Assembly (NCBI GenBank): GCA_019918135.1
Contig: WBZZ01002911.1
Coordinates: 21,367 to 85,366, forward strand
DNA from: Paulinella micropora
Taxonomy: Eukaryota; Cercozoa; Imbricatea; Euglyphida; Paulinellidae
Direction: 5' to 3'
DNA: 64,000 bases
Shown: piece by piece, positions 29,770-40,117 of the stretch
How the letters are laid out: the number at the start of each line of letters is the position of its first letter
Numbering within the stretch: the first letter of the stretch is position 1
The notes under the pieces: generated by a model
The model's input: the letters and a program-made list of their open reading frames with translations, nothing else
What the model was told of the DNA's origin: nothing
The model's database searches: none
Translations under genes and position numbers: made by a program

Positions 29770-31795
29770 TTGGCTACTGTCATTCCCACCGCTGAACGCT
29801 CCCCGATGTTTGCTCGCGATATGTTCGCTCTCCGCAAACCTTTCGCACTGCTCATTCCTCAGGACTTGGTCCACTGCGTCCCCGATGACACTATTCCACA
29901 GAAGATCGTCGAACAATGCCGCAAGATCCTGTTCCTCGACGATAACCTCGTCTGGCTCGTCCACGAACTTGGAATGAAGCAACACTACATCTATCCTCTC
30001 GTCGCCACATCGCACGCTCAGCGCGTCACGCGCCAACAGATCATCAACGCGCAACGACAAGATAGTCTCACGGCCCCTCTCTGTACTGAAGACATTGTTT
30101 CCGTCTTCGCCGGCTCCGCCGAACTGACCCTTCGACAAGGCATCGCTGTCAACATTGACTCCGAACAGTCTACCGTTAAGGTTTACGTCCCAGAAGAGCT
30201 GTGCCGCCCCCTTATTAACTATGCCCACGTCATGCAGAATCACGCCAAAGCGCCGACGCTCGTCCCTTTGATTAGCAGCGCTACGTTTGGTTGCGCACAG
30301 ACGGTACGGATATCATGCACCATGACGTCCTCGCCGCCCTCCGCGACTGCCACTTTTGCCAACTAGTCCACACCCGCCTGACCCTTAACCACGGCCGCTA
30401 CTCATCGCTTACGTGGACACATCAAGGATAGGGCATCGGCCTCGACCATGTTCACATCGGCATCCCCGGCGTCACCTCTCAGTACATACTGACCATCGTC
30501 GATCTCTTCTCGGGATTCCTCCAATTTATCCCGTGCATCTCCACGTCCGCGGAAGAAACAGTGGAGCTCATTCTCAACCGATGGGCCTACATCTTTGGTT
30601 TTCCGGAATCCATCTTCTCCGATTATCATAGTTCTTTCGTTGGCACGTTGGCCAAACGATTTTGCAGCGTAGCCGGCCTCGAATGGCTCACCACCGCGCC
30701 CTACTCGCATCATCAACTCGGCTACGTCGAATGCCGCCACAAGGCCATCCGCACGGCCATTCAGTTTCTCCCCAAGCCAGAAAAGACCAACTGGCGAAGC
30801 ATCATCCCTTCTCTTTCCTTCGCTCAGAACACATACGTATCTACAGCGACCGGCACTACCGCCTTTGAAGGAATGCTCGCCCGCAAGCCCCGCTGCACGT
30901 TGGACTTCTTCGACTCGCCGGAGATTGTCAATGCCCGCGCCACCGCCTCCAGCGCTGCCCTCGACGCCTCACCGACACTGTTAATACAGTCGGCCGAACA
31001 GATCGGTATGCTGAACAGCGCCCGCACCGCCGTCACAGCTTACGTCAGCGCGTACACCGCCGTTACCCGCGCCCGGTCCGTCGCTCAAAAGAACAAAGGC
31101 CGCCGCAAGGCTGTCAAGGAATGGAAAGTGGACGACACAGTCTCCGTCTACCGCCCCAAGCCTTCCAAAAAGACATTCCAGCCTCTTCCGTTTTCAAGTT
31201 CGACGGCCCCTACACCATCGTTGAGCAGGTAAGCTCCAACTGCTTCAAGCTGCGTCATCTCAAGACCAACAAGGTATTGAAACGCATCGACCGCTCACAC
31301 CTCGCTCCGTATACTGCACCCACTAACGGCCTCGCCCCGCTCAACACAGTCGCAGTAGACGATCACGACGACGACTCAGTCAACTACACCATCGGCGAAG
31401 TCGTTGCATTCATCGACCGCGATCAGGTTAAACTTGGCATCGTTTTGGATGAGGACCCAGAGAACGAGGAAAACGACCTCGTAGTTCATCAGCTCGGTAC
31501 GACCTCAGACAAGAACCCTCTCTTCCGTTCCATCCACGAAGATACGAAGGGCCAAACCACTATCCAACGCTGGGGTAATCCCTTACCTACCTGGAAGCCC
31601 CTTCTCTTCGACACCACCAACGATCAGGCCTAGGTCGTCCATCGACACATCGAGTGGCGCACTCACAAGACCAACAAAGACAAAGGCCGACTCCCCGCCA
31701 GCGTTCTTAAAAGTCTCAAAGGCCCTCTCATCACCGGCGAATCCTTCCCACTGCACATCTTCCAAAAAGGTAAGCAGGCAACATCGAAGGAGTAG
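29770..31795 (+). pseudogene. Ty3/gypsy integrase remnant, copy 1
   Basis: The pre-integrase tether reads VTRQQIINAQRQDSLTAPLC. It is followed by a zinc-binding part (YAHVMQNHA, then, after a frame change near 30285, CHFC near 30350) and a core that begins after an in-frame TAG at 30429-30431 with GLDHVHIG. Other core blocks are YILTIVDLFSGF, FGFPESIFSDYHSSFV and HHQLGYVECRHKAI, giving D, D and E. A second frame change near 31180 leads to a GPY/F-type C-terminal domain (FKFDGPYTIVEQV, then FKLRHLKTN) and an acidic tail. RT and RNase H are missing. The same stop and frame breaks recur in all three copies, so the decay predates the triplication. Confidence 0.85.
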
Positions 31796-32422
31796 CAACC
31801 TCAACTCTGGTCGTGGCGTAGCTTGTCTAGGGACGATGGCGGGCCAAGTGGGAAAAGCGCTGGGCTGTGGCGGGTGAAGCCGGTACGATGGGTAAAACCC
31901 ACTTGAGAGTGTCCCCGTAAGTCCTTGATCGCCTTTTATGCCTGCAGGTCAACGATCATCCTCATCGAACCTGAACACCTCAGTGACTATATCGGCATGG
32001 CATAATTGGTGCATTAAATTTCGTTTATCTCGGCTGTGCGATACATGGCCACCTAGCTTCCTACGGCTCGACGTCAGCTCCCGATATCAACGCATCGTTA
32101 TGGGGGGGGAGCTATCAGACTGAGCATTTTAATGACCGGCCAAAACCACTACCGTTGACATTTTACTGTTTTTGACTAACCATTTAAATTATCCTCTGCA
32201 AGAAGTTTCGACTTCACTAACTAGTTTTCGAGTTGTCCAGGAATGACTCAAAACGATTTAATCAAAGTTTTTACAGCACTTATCACTTTTTCCTACTCCA
32301 CTGTTTTTTCCCCTGATTTCCCGAAAAATCGCAAAATACTGTAAATTTGTGGGACATGCAGTCAAGAGAAGCGAAAAATCATTGTTGTCGTGAAGAGAAA
32401 CACAATCTAGGTTTTTACATCA
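31796..32422 (+). other. Gypsy 3' non-coding remnant and A/T-rich spacer
   Basis: GC-rich non-coding sequence continues to about 32115, with a polypurine-like ATGGGGGGGGAGC at 32100-32112. It then turns A/T-rich up to the transposon B terminus at 32423. A purine tract there suggests the gypsy 3' LTR once began near 32112. No LTR partner is present. Confidence 0.45.
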
Positions 32423-33226
32423 GACAGGATAAACAACAAGATTCCGTACAAGAAAAAAAGCTAATATATAAAAAAATAATGAATATGCTACCAAATTGAA
32501 GATTTTAATGTATTTTAACTATTTTAAACAAAAAATTTAAAAAAAATTTGAATTTATAGCCGTTACAGTTGTTTTTCGACCGTTTGTAATTTATTTGCTA
32601 GATAGTTGTTTTGAGTTGCCTGAGCTTGGTTTTTCTTTGTTTTTATGTTGTTTTACATCAAAATCAATGTAATTATATTTAATTTATTAAATTCTAATGA
32701 TATTTTTTCAAATTCAAATTCAAATTTAAATTTGACTAGAAATTTTCAGGTTTGCTACTGGTGGCAGCAACTCACTTATAGTCGTTATACATACTCATCG
32801 ACTACTTGAACTATGCTTGAAATTATATTAATACTAGTTTGTTCAGCATATTTACAATGTTTTTGAAGCATAAAACCGGTGCGGAAGCTTAGACTTCAAG
32901 TTGAGTGACAGTGTTTTACACTAGTCACTGTGACACTCAGACTACTTGCCACTCACTTGTATTCGTTATACATACTCACTGCCAACTTGAACTATGCATG
33001 AAATTACATTAATACTAGTTTGTTTAGCATATTTACAATGTTTTTGAAGCATAAAACCGGTGCGGAAGCTTAGACTTCAGAGTCAGTGACCGTGTTGTAC
33101 ACTAGTCACTGTGACACGCAGACTATTTGCCACTCACTTGTAATAGTTATACATACTCACTGACTACTTAAACTATGCATGGAATTATATTAATACTAGT
33201 TTGTTTAGCATATTTATAATATTTTT
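32423..33226 (+). repeat. Transposon B copy 1, left TIR with 180-bp subrepeats
   Basis: It is inverted relative to 39036-39833. The inner 460 bp consist of about two and a half direct repeats of about 181 bp, starting with [CA]CACTCACTT near 32769, 32949 and 33130, each containing ACCGGTGCGGAAGC and TAATACTAGTTTGTT. Multiple subterminal repeats often serve as transposase-binding sites. Confidence 0.9.
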
Positions 33227-33325
33227 GTATTAAAATTTCATTCCGGAATAAAAGTGTAATCATATTAATGTTAGTGACATTTTACTCAGAAAAAACCAAA
33301 ATATTTGTCAGACTAAGTTTTAAGT

Positions 33326-35529
33326 TTAATATTTGCGTCGATGTTTAGAGCAATGAGGGCTCTTAGTTTTACTGTAGTCTGATTCGCAATCATACTCGCT
33401 ATCAGATGATTTTTGATGTGAATGGTTATTTGCATTTATGTTCAGAGCAATGAGGGCTCTTTGTTTTAGTGTAGTCTGACTCACAATCAGACTCGCTACC
33501 AGATGATTTGTGATGTGAACGATGGGAGTGCTTGGCGCGTTTATGTGCACGGCGCGGTTCAGGGGAATCTGATGCTTCAGAACGATAACGAGGCAAGCCT
33601 TTACTCGAAGCTGAAACAAACAACAAGATCAAAAATCAGATTGAAAATAACAGAAGTTGCGAAATTACCGCGCGTCTCTTTCAAAATATCCCTCTGCGCG
33701 GTGACGCTTACGAGCTGCACCTTTGCTACTTTTCTAGATACTTTGCCGCATTGGACTCAGCTTTCTGAAGAGCAGTGGTAAGCTGTTTTACATTTGCCTC
33801 GGCTTCGCGAAGCTTGTTCTCCACAGTTTCCAGGTCGGCGTCATTTGACGCGTTCTCAACGTATTCAGCTAACTGCTTCTTGTAATCAGTGATTTCCTGA
33901 ACAAGCATAATGATTTTCATAGAAGTGGAAAACACACAAAGGCGTAAACCTTTCGCAAGTCAGCGTTGACCTGTTTGTTGCGTGCGTTACACTAAAAAAA
34001 AAAATAAAAAAAAAAGTGATAAAACGCAAGAAGAGAAAAAATAGCTAATACCGTTCTGGATTTGTCCAAGTCGTTGGTGAGCTTCTGGATGTTGGTGGAC
34101 AGTTTCTCTTGCACAACCAATTCTTTTTTTCGTGCAGCCAAGTCGTTGGTGAGCTTCTGGATGCAGGCTGATATTTTTTCTTGTGCAGCGTTCATTTTGC
34201 TCACTTTTTTTTGTTCTTCAGCCAAATCTTGTTTGCATTGTTTCAGCTCACTTTGCGAGGCCAGTTTGGCCCTCCGCTCGTCATCGACTAATTTAATCGT
34301 ATCGTCGAAAAATTTTTTAGCTTCTTTATCACTATCGCAAAGGCTTTTGATGGTTGAATGAGCTGCCTCAAGTTTGGCTTTCAAAGCCAGGACCTCGGCT
34401 TTTGCTTCCATAGCGTCCTGCAAGTACTGCTTACTAGAGTTAGCATGAGCATCAGACCGAACAGATTCGTCATCATCCGAAATCAACCCGTTAGTGCTCT
34501 TATTCTTCCTGACAAGATGCTGGTCACTGAGTTGAAAAAGCTTTGCCACACTCTTTACCACTTCCTCGGTCAGCGGCTTGGATTTTTCTGTAAAAAAAGA
34601 CAGCGCTTTCTCATCTCGATTCAATACATCTTGAAACGCGCGAGGAACAGGAGCATGGATCAAATCTGCTGTGGAACGGAGGACTTTTACAACGTTGCTT
34701 GAGTTTCGGTAGACAAATACAAAACGATAATAATTACGGTCAATCTTATCTTCGTCCGCTGCTTTAACGAACCTCTTGAGTGCTTTCCACAGACGACCAA
34801 GAGCTACGGTAGTATTATCATCTTCGATCATCGCATTTACAGATAGGCCTTGGCAGTTGCGCGTAAAAAGTAAAGCCACTCACCAGCCTTTATTTCGACA
34901 CCGTTTACCGACACAGAAGGTAAAGACATGATTCTGTTCCCATCAAGGGTACCTGCAACAAGCTCTGCCCCTTCCTCTGAAAAGATCCACTTACGGTTCC
35001 CTTCGCCACCCTTGTTACCAGGACGAAACAAACTAGTGTCTTCGGGATGCACGAACTCGACCTTGGCATCAACAGACATGAACATGGCAAACAGCAAAAA
35101 ACAGGGAGGGAAACAAGACCTTGACAGTTGTGGAGGAGCCAGAGGCACTGCCGCAAGACAGCTCAATCAAGGCTGGATCCAAGCCTAGCAACTTAGCGAC
35201 CTCCTCCTTCCTCGATCTGCCCTTTTCAACAACCACTTTTAAGTCGCAGGGAAAGTTACAGTTCTGTAACAACAAAACTTATCGTTAGCAGTAATAGCTG
35301 CTGATTTTTGAGACTCGTCACGGGCAGCGAAAGTAGCGTTGATTGCGTGGCTACTCTGATCTACACTGCGATAGCTCTCCTCCAGTACTAAGTCTTGCAA
35401 AGCTGGTGCGACATGAGCTGGTTGAGCAGCTACCACAACAAAAGAACAATACTTGTAGGGCAAAAACAAACAACCCAAGATGTGCAGTGGAACCTTGGGT
35501 TGCTGCTGGTAGTAGTCCAGTGCTTGCAT
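33326..35529 (-). CDS. Transposon B copy 1 coiled-coil protein (multi-exon)
   Basis: Several minus-strand exons chain plausibly. An N-terminal piece begins at 35529 (MQALDYYQQQPKV). CDLKVVVEKGRSRKEEVAKL follows and joins in phase, through a GT-AG intron of about 58 nt, to VEFVHPEDTSLFRPGN. A further 35-nt candidate intron (34883-34849) links to LSVNAMIEDDNTTVALGRLW. The middle is a long coiled coil (LKAKLEAAHSTIKSL, then SELKQCKQDLAEEQKKVSK and IQKLTNDLAARKKELV). Another exon near 33919-33726 (EITDYKKQLAEYVEN) continues the heptads. The C-terminus is a duplicated Ser/His/Asp-rich repeat (KSSGSESDCESDYTKTKSPH). Exact boundaries are tentative. No enzyme motif was found, so it may be an accessory or oligomerising partner of the transposase. 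Confidence 0.55.
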
Positions 35530-35938
35530 CTTGTGCAGTGTCGCCCATAGTGGACTTCAAGCAGCTTACTCTCAACTTGACTCTCGAGTTTTTCTAAGTC
35601 TCAAACGCAACACAACCCGCCGCGCCAAAAAAAAAGGTTGCGTCGAAGTTTTGTCAACCGACTTTTTGTTCCAACCAACACCCGCAATGTCACCCTTATT
35701 TTGTGGTGTTTTTCCAAAACTCTCGTCCGGTCCGGTTTTTCCCTTTTTTTTTGGCGGTTGATGCAAAAATAACCAAAACTGACAACATGTCCACTTTGCA
35801 GAGTCTTGTTGCTGTGTTGTTGTATCTTTTGTACTTGCTGTGCATGTCTATTTACACACATTCTTGAGGTGTTTTCACTTTCTCTTCCGTTTGTGTTGTT
35901 TGTGGGCTTTTGTGGATGCTTATTGCCTTCAGGCCGAC
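35530..35938. promoter_or_regulatory. Divergent intergenic region of transposon B
   Basis: About 400 bp separate the outermost ATGs of the two divergent genes. It contains no strong frame and probably houses both promoters. A 3' splice-like TTGCCTTCAG lies seven bases before the transposase ATG, so an untranslated first exon is possible. Confidence 0.4.
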
Positions 35939-38900
35939 ATGCTGGGAAACAAAAAGCGGCCTTGGCGGGAGGTGCATCAAGATCAAGCAAGATATGAGGC
36001 CAAGGTATGCTGTGCTTGCTTCTTTGCGTGCTGACAACTTTTTTGACATGATTGCAGCACTTATTTCTTGTGTGTTTGTTGTCATGCAGGCAAGATTGGT
36101 GCTCGGTCTGTCAGAACAAAAACCTACCTCGGACACTTTTTGCTCCTCTTCCTCCTCTCTTGTCTCCTCTTCCTCTTCCTCTGTTTCCCAGCCTGCTCAG
36201 ATGCACAGCAATAGGAATACATGTTTGGTTGTTTCAGATACCTCGGTACTAGATGAGGTAGATGGTCTCAGTGTAGTTTTGGAAGAAAAAAAAAAGTCTG
36301 ATATTCGTCCACCCTCTAATCCATCCGTGAGGCTCTCAGCTCTTGATTCTGTTTTGCAGTCCTTGGGGGCACAGGCACAAAAGCTTTTTAAGCACTCCTG
36401 CGAAGAAGCACCTTTGATGGAGCTGGCAAAGTGGGGCTTGGCAGTTGTAGCTAGAATAGTTGAGGATACACAGTCTTTACCTTCTGTCGCCCCTCACACC
36501 GTCCCCCCTCATGTTTGCTCTTTACTTGGCGAGGTGCAGGAATGTTTTGTTCTCTCTAATATATCTTGTGCTTGGCTTGGTGTACCAAACGTAAGTGCCT
36601 TGCGTCCCTTTATTGGTTTTTCGTTTGCTAATACACGTGTTGATTATGATCCTGTCTCGTGAAGAACTTGGAATGGATACATACGGAGTTGATTTTTATT
36701 TATCTAAGTTCCATCCATCCCACGATCGTCACATACGGAGTGGTAGACAGTTTGTTGAGTATATAACGGAGAGTAAAGTATAAGACGAGTACGCCAGCTT
36801 CCCCGTCTATTGGAAGCAGGTTCTACCGGTCTTCTCTCTCTCTCTCTCATTCTCTCTTTCTTTCTTTCTTTCTTTCTTTCTTTTTTCCTTTTTGCTTTCC
36901 TTCATTCCTTCTTCCCTTCCTGCTTTCCTTTTTATTTTTTCTTTTCTTTCTTTAATTTCTTTCTTCAATTTCTTTCTTTCTTTGTGCAACTTTTCTTTTT
37001 TGGTTATCTGCACATGCGTTTCTTTGTTTTGCTTGAACAGGCGATTTCGGCTGCAATCAAGAAGGGGGAGCCATACATGCACCAGCCAAAGCACAAGTTG
37101 CGACGAACCCAGCCCCAGCTAGCGGTTGCTTGGGAGGCGGGGGAGGCGGGGCTCTGGAAGTGTGAGCGTTGTGTCCCACCAACGTACCATGCAGAATCCG
37201 CAAGCAGCAGGGCTCACAAGTGTTTTTCTTCGGGCATCGCATTTACAGGCAAAGAGAGGCCCAATGCCCGAGTGCAGAGTTTTGAAATCAGCGCCGCCAT
37301 TGACGACCAGCCCAACCGCCTGATCAGAAATTTGCAATTACTCCAAAAGGATGTCGAAGCGCGTGCAGGTTTATTTGAGTTCCAGTTGATGTGGGGGTCA
37401 TTTTTGCGCAGAAGGGCTCCATTCAGTCGGGATGCGGATTGTGGTTATGTCCCCCCCTTGTCAAGGTTGATGGACAATGGGTGCAGCTGTATGTTCCGAG
37501 ATGCTTGCACGGAGTTCGGTAACACCCCCCCCCCCCCCCCCGCCTCGTCCCAAGGTTGCAGACACCGTGGTTCTCCAACCAATTTTTTGCTACAATGTCA
37601 CGTCTTGTTTTTTTTTGTTTTTTTTTTGGAGGTGGCTTTTAAAAGTTTTTGCCTGTACTTTCAAAAGCATGACGTGACATTGCAGCCTGTTTTTCGCACA
37701 AGTCGAAAACAATTTTGCAATTTAGGACCCCTGTTTGCTCTCTCGGTCAGCGCCAGATGCCTTTGGCCGACATACGTACTTTCTGGACCAGACAATTTGG
37801 ACAATTTTTGATTCACCCCTGGAAGGATTTGAAGCAAGCCGTGGTCCCTCCTTCTCGCCCGATTTGGACACGTTTGCACCGTCAGTTCCACGTGGAGTTT
37901 CGACACAGTAAAGTCTGGGGTAAATGCCACTATTGTCGAGAATTTGCACAGAAATCGAACAGGCTCGTTGAATTACAAACAAGTGAGGGTAAGAGAGAGC
38001 TCACTTCAGAAGAAGAAAAAGAGAAAAAAAATTGAAAGAGAAATAAAAAAAACCGAACACCATTTCAACGCTAAGGAAGACACGAAAGTTTTTGACGAAC
38101 ATTTACAGTTAGTTCAGGACGACCTTTCATATGTGTTGATGATTTTTGATTTTTCGCGAATGAGCGTGGGGGGTGGTAAGACTGCAGACGTTAACGATTG
38201 CATCGCAGTACTTTTAATGGGGGATGGGTTGGGTGGGATCAAGAGAAAGTACATTGACACCCTCCCCCTTCCTGACGACCCAGGACCCAATAACGATTTC
38301 TTTTTTTACCGGCATTGGCAAAACTGTATGCTGCAAAAGGTAATTCATGCACTGCCGGGCAAAAACAAAGTCATTCAATGGTCGGACGGTGGCAGAAAAC
38401 ATTTCAAGCAAAGGTTTGCACTTGCAGAGGCCAGCCTTACAAGAATTAAACATCCATGGCTGCAACATTTTTCCTGGCATTTTTGGCTATCTAATCATGG
38501 CAAAAGCCTATGCGATTCACACGCAGGAAAAATTGCACAAATGGTGGCATACATGGCCTTTCACAACGACTGGATTTGGGAAACCTCACGTGACCTTGCT
38601 TGGCTCATCAGAAACAAACTTTCTGATTCTGAGCCTATGTTTTTTGAAGACAATATCAACCGAAATGATAAATACCGTCACCCGGTGAACGGTATTGATG
38701 ATCTCGGTTGGTTTCATCATTTCGAGGCTACCACAACACCTGGTCTCCTGAAAATCAAACAACTTTCAAATTCAAACGAAATTGCTTTTCGTTTCACTAC
38801 AGAGACAAAAGCAAAGACTGTTTTGAATACTCTTGCTGGTGATAAAGGGTTCTGGTGGCCCCAAGAGCTTGGTCTTCCTCCAGTTGCTCCTCGGCCGCTG

Positions 38901-38963
38901 CCGCGTCATCGTATAGCTCGAAGAGGCAGACAGCAACAGGCACGTAGAAATATTCGTCGTTAG
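35939..38963 (+). CDS. Transposon B copy 1 transposase-like protein (six exons)
   Basis: Exons 35939-36004, 36090-36579, 36665-36777, 37041-37518, 37686-37982 and 38041-38963 keep phase and sum to 789 codons. Introns 1 (GTATGC...TGCAG), 3 (pyrimidine tract then TTGAACAG) and 4 (GTAACA...TTGCAG) are convincing. Introns 2 and 5 are tentative. Exon 4 has C-E-R-C and exon 5 K-C-H-Y-C, possible zinc ligands. The last exon resembles an RNase H-like DDE core: VLMIFDFSRMS (first Asp), VIQWSDGGRKHFKQRF (second Asp), HFWLSNHGKSLCDSHAGKIA (third acid near Cys-Asp-Ser-His). It ends in a basic tail (RHRIARRGRQQQAR). Its position inside TIRs makes a transposase role likely, although I cannot name the family. 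Confidence 0.6.
36778..37040 (+). other. Transposase intron 3 made of pyrimidine microsatellites
   Basis: The intron begins GTATAAG, contains (CT)n and (TTTC)n runs over 36830-36990 and ends TTGCTTGAACAG. Phase 0 on both sides supports splicing. The simple repeat therefore forms the polypyrimidine tract. The Phe/Leu-rich translation of the repeat is not coding. Confidence 0.6.
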
Positions 38964-39035
38964 TCAAGTTTTTAAAAACTTCATAGCTCACTCACTCTGA
39001 AGTCTAAGCTTCCGCACCGGTTTTATGCTTGAAAA

Positions 39036-39833
39036 ACATTATAAATATGCTAAACAAACTAGTATTAATATAATTCCATGCATAGTTTAAGTAGTCAGTG
39101 AGTATGTATAACTATTACAAGTGAGTGGCAAATAGTCTGCGTGTCACAGTGACTAGTGTACAACACGGTCACTGACTCTGAAGTCTAAGCTTCCGCACCG
39201 GTTTTATGCTTCAAAAACATTGTAAATATGCTAAACAAACTAGTATTAATGTAATTTCATGCATAGTTCAAGTTGGCAGTGAGTATGTATAACGAATACA
39301 AGTGAGTGGCAAGTAGTCTGAGTGTCACAGTGACTAGTGTAAAACACTGTCACTCAACTTGAAGTCTAAGCTTCCGCACCGGTTTTATGCTTCGAAAACA
39401 TTGTAAATATGCTGAACAAACTAGTATTAATATAATTTCAAGCATAGTTCAAGTAGTAGATGAGTATGTATAACGACTATAAGTGAGTGGCTGCCACCAG
39501 TAGCAAACTTGAAAATTTCTAGTCAAATTTAAATTTGAATTTGAATTTGAAATAATATCATTAGAATTTAATAAATTAAATATAATTACATTGATTTTGA
39601 TGTAAAACAACATAAAAACAAAGAAAAACCAAGCTCAGGCAACTCAAAACAACTATCTAGCAAATAAATTACAAACGGTCGAAAAACAACTGTAACGGCT
39701 ATAAATTCAAATTTTTTTTAATGTTTTGTTTAAAATAGTTAAAATACATTAAAATCTTCAATTTGGTAATATATTCATTATTTTTTATATATTAGTTTTT
39801 TTTCTTGTACGGAATCTTGTTGTTTATCCTGTC
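39036..39833 (-). repeat. Transposon B copy 1, right TIR
   Basis: Inverted copy of 32423-33226 with about 1-2% differences and the same 181-bp subrepeats. It ends GTTTATCCTGTC at 39833, and 45 bp of flank follow before unit 2 begins. Confidence 0.9.
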
Positions 39834-40117
39834 CAATGACTTAGATAGACTTTCCCAAATGAAAATCTCGTACTTTCGACACGATTCTACCCACTACGGT
39901 CTGTCACGTGTCCCATGCATCGCACCCGGCCAGCCCACCTCGATCGGCGAAGCCGAGGCGACTTCAGCTCTTATCCACCATTCCGGCACCCGAGCAGGCT
40001 CTACCCTCTGGTTGGCAGTTGAAGGCACGCACGCGGCCTTGGAAACCCGTCTCAAGTCACTCTCTTGCCGGATTCTCCGCGGCGGCTCTACTCTACGTAG
40101 CTTGAACCCCGTGGGAC

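Larger units (their letters stand above)
32423..39833. mobile_element. TIR transposon B, copy 1 (7.4 kb)
   Basis: Terminal inverted repeats of about 800 bp begin with GACAGGATAAAC. The inside carries a plus-strand transposase-like gene (35939-38963) and a divergent minus-strand coiled-coil gene (33326-35529). Flanking bases allow at most a 2-bp CA duplication, so the target-site rule is unclear. The element is A/T-richer than the gypsy segment next to it. I do not recognise the superfamily. Confidence 0.75.
29531..39878 (+). repeat. Tandem array unit 1 (10,348 bp)
   Basis: Starts at ACACGATTCTACCC and ends at TCGTACTTTCG. The unit consists of a gypsy integrase segment, an A/T-rich spacer and TIR transposon B. 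It is followed head-to-tail by units 2 and 3. Sequence left of 29531 is unique to this unit, which sets the left edge of the array. Confidence 0.92.

Noticed and set aside
35601-35990. 129-residue minus-strand frame within transposon B
   Set aside because: It overlaps the divergent intergenic region and the first transposase exon, has no domain and reads against the exon model.
36807-37094. Lys/Glu-rich protein on the minus strand (also in units 2 and 3)
   Set aside because: It is the antisense of the pyrimidine tract in intron 3.
32405-39845. Clear target-site duplication for transposon B
   Set aside because: Flanks share at most CA, which is too short to claim given that the original site was later duplicated in the array.
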